DNA from: Acanthoscelides obtectus
Lineage: Eukaryota; Arthropoda; Insecta; Coleoptera; Chrysomelidae
Length of the DNA stretch: 64,000 nucleotides
Reading direction: 5' to 3'
Assembly: GCA_963669975.1 (NCBI GenBank)
Contig: CAVLJG010000007.1
Coordinates: 1,340,877-1,404,876 of the forward strand
Positions 55,173 through 64,000 of the stretch are shown here, piece after piece. The position numbers were made by a program, and so were the translations under genes. The notes below the pieces were generated by a model. That model made no database searches and was not told the DNA's origin. It was given only the letters and a program-made list of their open reading frames with translations. The stretch's first letter is position 1. The number at the start of each line of letters is the position of its first letter.

Positions 55173-56554
55173 CTAAGTGACATATAAATCCGAACACCCA
55201 GTTTAAATGGTTTTATTTTAATAAAATTTTGTGTAAGTACTTAATGAAGCATAATAAGTAAATGATAAAAATTTCAAAATGATTGCACTGCTTTAAAGCC
55301 TTTGCCTTTAATAATGTGTGGATGCACCCTGATGTGCTACGCATTCTCCAACGCGCCTAGGCATGCTTCTGATCAAGTGGTCAATGTCCTCCTGTGGTAT
55401 CTCATTCCAGGCAACCACCAACTCCTCTCGAAGTGCTTCTAGAGTCTGAGGAGGACGTTGCAAATTGAGCAATCTCCTACCCATCATATCCCACACGTGC
55501 TCAATTGGGGATAAGTCGGGAGATCTTGGTGGCCATGGTAACAATGTGACATCATTATGTTGAAAGAAGTCTATTGTGACTCTTGCAACATGTGGTCGGG
55601 CATTATCTTGTTGGAAAGTTGGATCTGCCCGGGTGTCAAGATAGGGTAAAAGATGGGGTTCATGTTACCTCTGATGAAGATTAAAGGTGACCTGGAACCA
55701 TAAACTATAGCACCCCAAACCATAACTTCAACAGTGTGATTAACATGTCTTTCAACAAAAAACTGTGGATTCCTCCTTTCACCATGTCGCCTTCTAACCC
55801 TGGCACGACCATCGTGCATGCCTAAACAAAATCGAGACTCGTCACTAAAGACAATACTGTTCCATTCCTGATCCCAGAGTGACCGTTGTCTGCACCACTC
55901 AAGGCGATTACGTCGGTGTTCTCGAGTTAAAGGGAGGACCCAGTGTGGCCGGTATGAAAACAAGCCAAAACTTCTCATTCGTCGGTAAACACTTCGCATG
56001 CCAATAGGTCTTCCGTGTTCTGCAAACCATTCATTTGCAATGGACCTGGTAGTGGAGAAACGGTCCCTTAAGGCCAATAATCTTAGGCGGCGATCTTCAC
56101 GGTCTGTTGTTCTACGGCGGCGTCCAGTGCCCCTTGCTCTTTGCGTACGGCCTTCTCGAAGCCATGCCTGACAACACCAAACCACAGTGTCTACACTTCT
56201 TTGCACTCTAACTGCAATTGCCCGAAAAGAAAGTCCAGCTTCCCAAAGTCCCACTATACGGCCCCTATCAAACTCACTAAGTTGACGAAATCGTACAGGT
56301 CTCCGTACTCTAGGCATCGTAACCGATCTTAAATGATGTCTAGAACCAAAATCCGACAACGTTGATTCTTTACTGCGGCTGAAATATTCATTTTTAGAGC
56401 GTTAGTGAATTAAAAAAATGCAGTATAAAAACCGGAATGTCCAACTGATAAGCTGAAAATTTTTTCACTTGTTATTTACAGTAAATAAATACATTCACCA
56501 ACTTTTATTAAAATAAAACCATTTAAACTGGGTTCGGATTTATATGTCACTTAG
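55173..56554 (-). mobile_element. Tc1 transposon, copy D
   Basis: Both terminal repeats are present, flanked by TA (55171-55172, 56555-56556). The right repeat lacks two bases in GGGTGTTCGG (GGGTTCGG here). The element is 1382 bp, shorter than the others mainly because of a 31-bp internal deletion. Confidence 0.94.
55308..56317 (-). pseudogene. Tc1 transposase with 31-bp deletion (copy D)
   Basis: Start ATG 56317 (MPRVRRPV). Residues up to about 220 (RGNMN) are intact, including FSDESRFCL with Asp159. At 55660 a 31-bp segment present in the other copies is missing between two TTC trinucleotides, shifting the frame so that the ORF ends in unrelated residues. The remainder, with Asp248 and SPDLSPIEHVWD (Glu283), is still encoded in the other frame to 55308. 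Confidence 0.94.
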
Positions 56555-56574
56555 TATAATTTGATGATATTCTT

Positions 56575-56697
56575 AAACTATGTTGAGTTTTTGTAGGGAA
56601 ACATTTTGGACCATAGTTTGTACAGAAACTAATATTAATTTTTCATATAGATGCAAACCCTTAAATATTCGCAAATCAATAAGGAATACCCTGTATA
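56575..56697. mobile_element. Partial copy of the 230-bp MITE
   Basis: TTTTGGACCATAGTTTGTAC, then TTAATTTTTCATATAGATGC, then CAATAAGGAATACCCTGTA matches one half of the 29924-30153 MITE in inverted orientation. The other half is lost. Confidence 0.75.
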
Positions 56698-56699
56698 TC

Positions 56700-57270
56700 T
56701 GTAATAACCCCATTGCTTAATACTCATCTTCCATGTAGTGTAAAATGTTTGTGTAAATTGTTAAAGAGCTGTAATTGAATATCGTCCTTGATATAGCGAT
56801 GCTTTTGGCTTCAAAATTCATTAACAAAGATCGTTCGAGATTTCGCATAGCAGTGTTGGCTTATGCTCTTCATATAAATGAGCCTATGCGGCGGCAGGCG
56901 GCAGCAAGAGCCCAAATGGACCGGATCAAATATTTACGGGGGCAAATATTTGCAGAGGGTAGATTGCTTCAAGGGGAAATGCTGTTTGAATATTTCATTC
57001 CACTACCGACGGATACACCATGAATTTTTTAAAAACGTTATATAGTGTAGTGATGTGTGTACTTTTACCTGCGCTGCGAACAGGATCAACCGTTTCATGC
57101 TTTTTAACAATCGTCAGTACGGTGTACGTCTAGCTACCTGAGACGGATGACAAATAGCCAGCAAGCGAATATAGGCCTACTGACTTGCTGACTTTGTCCG
57201 GTATCTGGCAGACCTACTGACTGAACAGAGGCGCCAATTGAACTTATCATTAGGAAGCAACAATCCATCG
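56700..57270. other. Unassigned stretch
   Basis: A plus-strand frame of up to 82 codons (56775-57023) includes RRQAAARAQMDRIKYLRGQI, which could be a helical peptide but belongs to no family I recognise. No RNA gene or repeat end is evident. Confidence 0.35.
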
Positions 57271-60200
57271 GACCACTTTAGGTCTATTTAACATCACTAA
57301 CACGTAAAAAGAAGGTGGTAGACCAGGACCAGTCGACCGAGGCAGTACCACCCGCTAGCTTTTCCCAGGGTGTCTTATAAATGTCCGCATGTTTCCACAC
57401 CTAAGCTATGCAGTCGGTTATCTACCAAAACAAAGAAATTAATGATGATGGATCCCTCGAGCACTAAAAACTCCGGACGTAAACTCACTCCACTCTCGGA
57501 ATGTCCGGGTGGAGGGTGGGCTCGAGGGAACAACATCGAAGATAAAATTTGTTTTTCGAACATCTGCGGGATCAACAGCAACATTGATGCTGTTCATCAC
57601 TACCTGCAATCCAATCGTCCCGCCGTGCTTTTCTTGGTGGAGACAAAAATCTCAGAGACTGCACCGATTAACCATCTCAACTTCCCAAACTACGAGGTGC
57701 ACTCCAATCTGAGAAAGAACGGGGGAGTTGTGGCTTTTGTCCGCAGCAGTCTTTCCTGCTCCAGGGATCTTTCTTTGGAATCAGACCGGAAGGACATTCT
57801 GTGGCTTCGCCTCAACTCCAAAACATCACCCAAATTTATTTGCTGCCTTTATCGCTCTCCCTCGAAGCATAACTGGGATGACCTACTCGAATACCTCGCC
57901 GTCCATTTCGACTTCCTGAACATCAATCACCCCGCTTCAGAGGTAGTTCTTCTCGGTGATTTCAATGCCCATAATGAGCTTTGGTTGGGCTCAAATAAGA
58001 CCGATGCAGCAGGTCATGCAGTCGAAGCTTTCGCTCTTACTCAAGGGCTGACCCAGCTGGTGACGAGCCCTACATTTTTCCCCCGCGTCTCGTCACACGC
58101 CAGTAGCCTGCTGGATCTCTTTCTGACCACGCATCCTGCCCCTTACAGCACTGCTGTCCTGTCCCCCCTGGGTAACTCAGATCACGGTGTTGTGGAGGTT
58201 AGGTTTCGGTCAGAAGCCGCTGTGGCAGCAGAAACTCGCACAGGCCGCAAAACTTGGCATTACGGACATGCCGACTGGGAGGGGCTCAGAGACTTCTTCT
58301 CTAGGTTTCCTTGGAGAGATGTCTGTTTCACTGACGCGGATGCGTCGACTGTCTGTTCTTCAATAACCGAAATTATCCACGTCGGAATGGAGGAATACAT
58401 CCCTCACACAGTGAAAGTTCCTAAACCAGGGCCCAACGGCTGGTTCAACAAATCGTGTGACACTGCTCGCCAGCAGAAGATCAAGGCCCACAGAACCTAC
58501 TTACAAAACCCCACTGTAGAGAACAGACAAGCCGACGTCGAGTCCAGAAACAAATATAACGAAGCGATTCGCAATGCCAAAAACCAGCATGATATAAAAG
58601 TTAGGCACAGGGTAATGTCGCAGCGCAATGGCTTTCGGTCTTTCTGGACGCTGGCCAAGCAGATTGAAAGAACTTCTCAAACAGTAGCCTTCCACCACTT
58701 ACGTGTCAGGATGGAACCATTGTATTCGACTCAAAGGCCAAGGCGGAAGTGCTAGCCAAGATCTTTGCTGCCAACTCCATCATGGACGTCCCCACCAACG
58801 CCCAAGTGCCGTCAATTCAAAGGGTTCCCCACACTATGCGGGAGGTAACATTCAGGCATAAGACCGTAAGACGAGTGCTCTTGTCGCTCGACATCAACAA
58901 AGCTTCTGGTCCGGACTTGATTCCTGCCATTGTACTGAAGAGATGTGCAGCGGAGCTTGCTCCAGTTCTTTCGCGTCTCTTCCAGATATCTTATGAATCC
59001 GGCACCTTCCCAGAAAACTGGAAATTTGCTCATGTACAGCCCATCCCAAAAAAAGGATCTAAAACCGACCCTTACAACTACAGGCCTATAGCTCTACTTT
59101 CTGTTATAAGTAAAGTGATGGAGAGGTGCATAAATCGCGAGCTTCTGGACTACCTCGAACGTCACAGCTTGATTAGCGACAGGCAGTACGGTTTCCGGCA
59201 CCAACGATCCACAGGCGACCTCCTAGCTTACGTCACGCAACTGTGGAGTAAACTCATCCAGTCTCATGGTGAGGCTCATGTCGTTGCTCTTGACATCACG
59301 AAAGCGTTCGATCAGCTGTGGCACGCTGCCCTCTTAAGCAAACTTCCATCCTACGGCCTCCCAGAAAAGCTTTGCAGATGGGTGGCTGACTTTATCTCTG
59401 GCCGCAAGATATCCGTCGTAATTGACGGATTCTCCTCTTCATCCCACAACGTCAACGCGGGTGTTCCCCAGGGATCGGTCTTGGCTCCAACACTGTTTCT
59501 CTTACATATCAACGACCTCCTTTCCTGCACGATCAACCCAATCCACAGCTTCGCTGATGACAGCACTCTACATGCAGGAATTCAGAGTGACAAGCCGATC
59601 TCTGCCGCTGAGCTGGAAAAAAGAAGACTAGCGACGACTTCTTCTCTGACAAGAGACCTGGAGGCTATCACTGCTTGGGGACGCAACAATCTTGTACAGT
59701 TCAATGCTTCCAAAACACAGTACTGTACTTTGACGAACAAAAAGCGTCCTAGCGCTCATACAGTTTCGATGGACGGTCGAGTTCTACCAAAGAGCCATTC
59801 ATTTCGGCTGGTTGGAGTCCAGATCACCGAGGACCTGATCTGGCACGAACACATCTCTTCAATAGCTGCAGCTGCCGGGAAAAAGCTAGGCTATTTGTTT
59901 AGGGCTAAGAAGTACTTTTCTCCGCATGACCTTCTCACTCTATACAAGGCCCAGATAAGGCCTAGCCTCGAGTATTGCTCACACATTTGGGGTGCTGCCG
60001 CCCCGACTACATTGTCCATGCTCGATGCTGTCCAGAGGAGGGCGGTCCGACTGATCGATGACTCTTCTCTAACAGACAGTCTCGGGACTCTTTCGCACCG
60101 GCGGGCCGTCGGCGATCTAGCTCTTTTGTATCGCTACACCAACGGGCTTTGCTCCTCAGAGCTCTCTTCCATGATGCCGCCGCGCGATGTGCCTGCCAGA

Positions 60201-60454
60201 CAGACCCGCCTGACTTCGGCGTCCCATCCTAACCGTGTCAAACTTCGTACATCCAGAACTGGCCGATACGACCGCTCCTTTGTCCCGAGGGTGTCAAGAT
60301 TGTGGAACAATCTACGGGAGGAAGCTTTTCCCAGTTCTACTAACCTTAGGCAGTTCAAAAACCGTATTAACAAAATTTCTTTGGGATCATCATAGCAGCC
60401 GCGGTGTTCCGGCATTTAGGCTTCTGCCTGCGCGGATGTTTCGATATAAAAAAA
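57271..60454 (+). mobile_element. LINE copy 3, nearly full length
   Basis: It contains the 5' leader, endonuclease, reverse transcriptase and 3' UTR, and ends in about thirteen A's after TTTCGATAT. It is the longest copy of the family also present at 9286 and 43621. Homology to copy 2 starts at CCACTTTAGGTCTATTTAAC (57271); copy 2 may extend farther 5', so a short 5' truncation is possible. No target duplication is obvious. Confidence 0.92.
57442..60395 (+). pseudogene. LINE endonuclease-reverse transcriptase with a single frameshift (copy 3)
   Basis: The first in-frame ATG is 57442 (MMMDPSS). The apurinic-type endonuclease has VLFLVETKIS (Glu), VLLGDFNAHNELW and GNSDHGVVEV. One missing A near 58678 (GATTGAAAG versus GATTGAAAAG in the other copies) moves the reading to the frame 58749-60395. 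That frame is open for 548 codons with KASGPDLIPA, NYRPIALLSVISKVMERC, ALDITKAFDQLWH, AGVPQGSVLAPTLF and SFADDSTLHAG, then the thumb and a C-terminus ending NRINKISLGSS. A single ORF is expected without the missing base. The encoded enzyme nicks target DNA and copies its RNA there. It is placed in the Jockey/CR1 superfamily from domain order; the exact clade is not determined. Confidence 0.93.
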
Positions 60455-60886
60455 AAAAAATTACTTATTTCTTGGCCTGATCTGACAATGCAAAGTTTAC
60501 GAACCGCCTAGCTACGCTGACTGCAATCCACTAGAGCACGTTTAACGCTAAGACGTGACACAGTTCGCTTCATCAACGCGGAAAATCAAGTTTGTATCTG
60601 TTCGCGCGATCTTATTACGCCGACAAGGGAAATGATGAGATGCTATTGTGGATGTCGAATATAAACGGAGATATTGATCATTGTCGTCTTCATGTTTCAA
60701 CTCGGTTGCAAACTCAGGCAGAAGTACCTTATGCGTGCAGTACAACGTTTGCAATATGGATTTCTACATAACAGTAGGAATTCGTTCCCGATTTGCGTAC
60801 TCGTCATGGTGGTAACAATTCATTTTATTTGCCTATTCCGCGGACAAATTTATTGCCTTTTTCGCCTCTTTATGTTATGTGTAATA
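60455..60886. other. Unassigned stretch
   Basis: DNA between the LINE tail and Tc1 copy E. Short frames only, with no recognisable motif. Confidence 0.35.
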
Positions 60887-60888
60887 TA

Positions 60889-62306
60889 CTAAGTGACATA
60901 TAAATCCGAACACCCAGTTTAAATGGTTTTATTTTAATAAAATTTTTTATAAGAAATTAATGAAGCATAATAAGTAAATGATAAAAATTTCAAAATGATT
61001 GCACTGCTTTAAAGCCCTTTGACCTTTAATAATGTGTGGATGCACCCTGATGTGCTACGCATTCTCCAACGCGCCTAGGCATGCTTCTGATCAGGTGGTC
61101 AATGTCCTCCTGTGGTATCTCATTCCAGGCAACCACCAACTCCTCTCGAAGTGCTTCTAGTGTCTGAGGAGGACGTTGCAAATTGAGCAATCTCCTACCC
61201 ATCATATCCCACACGTGCTCAATTGGGGATAAGTCGGGAGATCTTGGTAGCCATGGTAACAATGTGACATCATTATGTTAAAAGAAGTCTATTGTGACTC
61301 TTGCAACATGTGGTCGGGCATTATCTTGTTGGAAAGTTGGATCTGTCAGGGTGTCAAGATAGGGTAGAAGATGGGGTTCTAGAACTTCGTGGATATAACG
61401 CTGCGCGTTCATGTTACCTCTGATGAAGATTAAAGGTGACGCGGAACCATAAGCTATAGCACCCCAAACCATAACTCCAACAGTGTGATGAACATGTCTT
61501 TCAACAAAAAACTGTGGATTCCTCCTTTCACCACGTCGCCTTCTAACCCTGGCACGACCATCGTGCATGCCTAAACAAAATCGAGACTCGTCACTAAAGA
61601 CAATACTGTTCCATTCCTGATCCCAGAGTGACCGTTGCCTGCACCACTCAAGGCGATTACGTCGGTGTTCTCGAGTTAAAGGGAGGACCCAGTGTGGCCG
61701 CTATGAAAACAAGCCAACACTTCTCATTCGTCGGTAAACACTTCGCATGCCAATAGGTCTTCCGTGTTCTGCAAACCATTCATTTGCAATGGACCTGGTA
61801 GTGGAGAAACGGTCCCTTAAGTCCAATAATCTTAGGCGGCGATCTTCACGGTCTGTTGTTCTACGGCGGCGTCCAGTGCCCCTTGCTCTTTGCGTACGGC
61901 CTTCTCGAAGCCAGGCCTGACAACACCTAACCACAGTGTCTACACTTCTTTGCACTCTAACTGCAATTGCCCGAAAAGAAAGTCCAGCTTCCCGAAGTCC
62001 CACTATACGGCCCCTATAAAACTCACTAAGTTGACGAAATCGTACAGGTCTCCGTACTCTAGGCATCGTAACCGATCGTAAAGGATGTCAAGAACCAAAA
62101 TCCGCCAACGTTGATTCTTTACTGCGGCTGAAATATTCATTTTTAGAGCGTTAGTGAATTAAAAAAAGCAGTATAGAAACCGGAATGTCCAACTGATAAG
62201 GCTGAACATTTTTTCACATGTTATTTACAGTAAGATAAATAGATTCACCAACTTTTATTAAAATAAAACCATTTAAACTGGGTGTTCGGATTTATATGTC
62301 ACTTAG
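60889..62306 (-). mobile_element. Tc1 transposon, copy E
   Basis: A 1418-bp copy with both terminal repeats and flanking TA (60887-60888, 62307-62308). No large indel. Confidence 0.95.
61026..62066 (-). pseudogene. Tc1 transposase with two nonsense mutations (copy E)
   Basis: Start ATG 62066. The whole 346-codon frame is preserved without indels. The Tyr codon in SYRPHW (residue 122) is TAG near 61700 and the Gln codon in FFQHND (residue 263) is TAA near 61279. Catalytic Asp159, Asp248 and Glu283 are all encoded. A WPP to WLP change lies near the third motif. It therefore differs from intact copies essentially by point mutations. Confidence 0.95.
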
Positions 62307-62308
62307 TA

Positions 62309-62843
62309 TATGTGTATCCAACGTATGGTAGAAAAGTTTCATAACATCATCCCTTTTAAAAGTCAGACTGCGTACCGTATTCGCTTGGAAAATCCATGGA
62401 AAATAGTGAGTAACTTTCCCCAAGGTAATTGGCAATTCAAGACGTATGCAGAGGAAATCTTTTTTGCTTCATTGTCTGAAAGCGAAACCGAATTCCATTT
62501 ATAATTCAACTCTACACTTAAAGCATTGAGTACGGCCAGCTGAAATTTGCCTGTTTGACGGCAGAATATTCAATTATAAGATATAAATTCTTTCAAACCT
62601 TCCGATTTAATTGGAGACGAAATCATGCCGAGATTTTATTCGCAGAAAAGCTGTCCGATGGACGGTACTTAACAAACTGTTTTCATCTTATCGAAGGGCT
62701 GCTCCTATATATTACTCTAACTCAAATAAAAAACAATCTATCAGAAGAGGCATTCGTCAGTTCTGAAAAATGAAAAATGGTAGCACAAAATAGTAAGTTA
62801 CCGCGCTAGTCTACGAAGACCGACGACTAGAAACTGGAAGATA
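62309..62843. other. Unassigned stretch between two Tc1 copies
   Basis: Two short plus-strand frames (62310-62504, 62555-62773) lack known motifs. No terminal repeats other than those of the flanking Tc1 copies. Confidence 0.35.
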
Positions 62844-62845
62844 TA

Positions 62846-64000
62846 CTAAGTGACATATAAATCCGAACACCCCGTGTAAATGGTTTTATTTTAATAAAAT
62901 TTTGTAAAAGTACTTAATGAAGCATAGTAAGTAAATGATAAAAATTTCAAAATGATTGCACTGCTTTAAAGCCCTTTGACCTTTAATAATGTGTGGATGC
63001 ACCCTGATGTGCTACGCATTCTCCAACGCGCCTAGGCATGCTTCTGATCAGGTGGTCAATGTCCTCCGGTGGTATCTCATTCCAGGCAACCACCAACTCC
63101 TCTCGAAGTGCTTCTAGAGTCTGAGGAGGACGTTGCAAATTGAGCAATCTCCTACCCATCATATCCCACACGTGCTCAATTGGGGATAAGTCGGGAGATC
63201 TTGGTGGCCATGGTAACAATGTGACATCATTATGTTGAAAGAAGTCTATTGTGACTGATGAAGGTTAAAGGTGACCTGGAACCATAAGCTATAGCACCCC
63301 AAACCATAAGTCCAACAGTGTGATGAACATGTTTTTCAACAAAAAACTGTGGATTCCTCCTTTCACCACGTCGCCTTCTAACCCTGGCACGACCATCGTG
63401 CATGCCTAAACAAAATCGAGACTCGTCACTAAAGGCAATACTGTTCCATTCCTGATCCCAGAGTGACCGTTGTCTGCACCACTCAAGGCGATTACGTCGG
63501 TGTTCTCGAGTTAAGGGGAGGACCCAGTGTGGCCGGTATGAAAACAAGCCAAAACTTCTCATTCGTCGGTAAACACTTCGCATACCAAAAGGTCTTCCGT
63601 GTTCTGCAAACCATTCATTTGCAATGGACCTAGTAGTGGAGAAACGGTCCCTTAGGGAAAATAATCTTACGCGGCGATCTTCACGGTCTGTTGTTCTACG
63701 GCGGCGTCCAGTGCCCCTTGCTCTTTGCGTACGGCCTTCTCGAAGCCATGCCTGACAACACCTAACCACAGTGTCTACACTTCTTTGCACTCTAACTGCA
63801 ATTGCTCGAAAAGAAAGTCCAGCTTCCCGAAGTCCCACTATACGGCCCCTATCAGACTCACTAAGTTGACGAAACCGTACAGGTCTCCGTACTCTAGGCA
63901 TCGTAACCCATCGTAAAGGATGTCAAGAACCAAAATCCGCCAACGTTGATTCTTTACTGCGGCTGAAATATACATTTTTAGAGCGTTAGTGAATTAAAAA
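62846..64000 (-). mobile_element. Tc1 transposon, copy F (runs off the window)
   Basis: The left terminal repeat starts at 62846 with flanking TA (62844-62845). The window ends inside the 5' leader, before the right repeat. An internal deletion of about 130 bp shortens the copy. Confidence 0.94.
62983..63901 (-). pseudogene. Tc1 transposase lacking the second catalytic Asp (copy F)
   Basis: Start ATG 63901. The DNA-binding region and FSDESRFCL (Asp159) are intact. Near 63256 about 130 bp are missing between CT-containing sites, removing the segment from IRGNMN to beyond TFQQDNARPH, and with it Asp248. The frame then shifts. The C-terminal part with SPDLSPIEHVWD (Glu283) is still encoded to 62983. 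This copy cannot encode an active enzyme. Confidence 0.94.

Noticed and set aside
56775..57023. 82-codon frame with an arginine/alanine-rich helix
   Set aside because: No family resemblance and no second copy. It remains possible but unsupported.
1..64000. CRISPR arrays, bacterial operons or phage-like modules
   Set aside because: Neither the 150-bp nor the 176-bp array has spacer-repeat alternation, and no prokaryotic gene organisation is present. The IS630-like motifs belong to eukaryotic Tc1/mariner relatives with an intron and TA duplications.

Overview
This 64 kb window looks like transposon-packed nuclear DNA from an arthropod, most likely an insect. Nearly every recognisable coding sequence belongs to a mobile element family common in insects: Tc1, mariner, long-spacing Tc1/mariner relatives, P/THAP, hAT and non-LTR retrotransposons. 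Two satellite arrays are present. One transposase gene carries a GT-AG intron. I found no convincing host gene, no rRNA or tRNA gene and no bacterial-type operon.

Layout. 0.2-1.9 kb: two decayed mariner-type transposases. 3.75-7.87 kb: a tandem array with a higher-order period near 640 bp. 8.6-11.6 kb: half of a Sailor-like (long-spacing DDE) transposon split by a 5'-truncated LINE. 12.3-12.9 kb: a mariner remnant. 13.4-16.3 kb: a complete Sailor-like element with 38-bp inverted ends, a broken transposase and a 592-bp intron. 17-19 kb: a mariner with 41-residue D-D spacing and a further scrap. 19.3-22.3 kb: two Tc1 copies (A intact, B broken) arranged head to head. 22.9-24.5 kb: a CR1-like LINE ending in (TAA)n. 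24.7-26.3 kb: a nearly intact Sailor-like element. 26.3-30.2 kb: mariner scraps, a CGA-rich block and a 230-bp MITE.

30.3-34.0 kb: a TIR-bounded element carrying a gene for an unclassified protein that I read as a possible DDE transposase; a Tc1 relic is inserted in it. 34.6-35.8 kb: mariner remnant. 37.2-38.6 kb: Tc1 copy C (intact). 39.7-41.4 kb: hAT relic. 41.5-42.3 kb: two mariner relics. 42.5-46.6 kb: a Sailor-like element split by a second LINE copy, with a deletion joining them. 47.7-49.1 kb: eight 176-bp tandem repeats made from a reverse-transcriptase fragment. 49.2-50.0 kb: mariner end and LINE relic. 50.6-52.2 kb: P-element relic with a THAP domain. 53.0-54.9 kb: a second TIR element holding a truncated copy of the unclassified gene. 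55.2-56.6, 60.9-62.3 and 62.8-64.0 kb: Tc1 copies D, E and F. 57.3-60.5 kb: a nearly full-length LINE with one frameshift.

The Tc1 family (six near-identical copies, two with intact 346-residue ORFs) and the LINE family (three near-identical copies) appear recently active. The mariners, hAT, P and CR1-like copies are old. Many frameshifts in the young copies are one-base changes in runs of A, so some may be sequencing errors rather than real decay.
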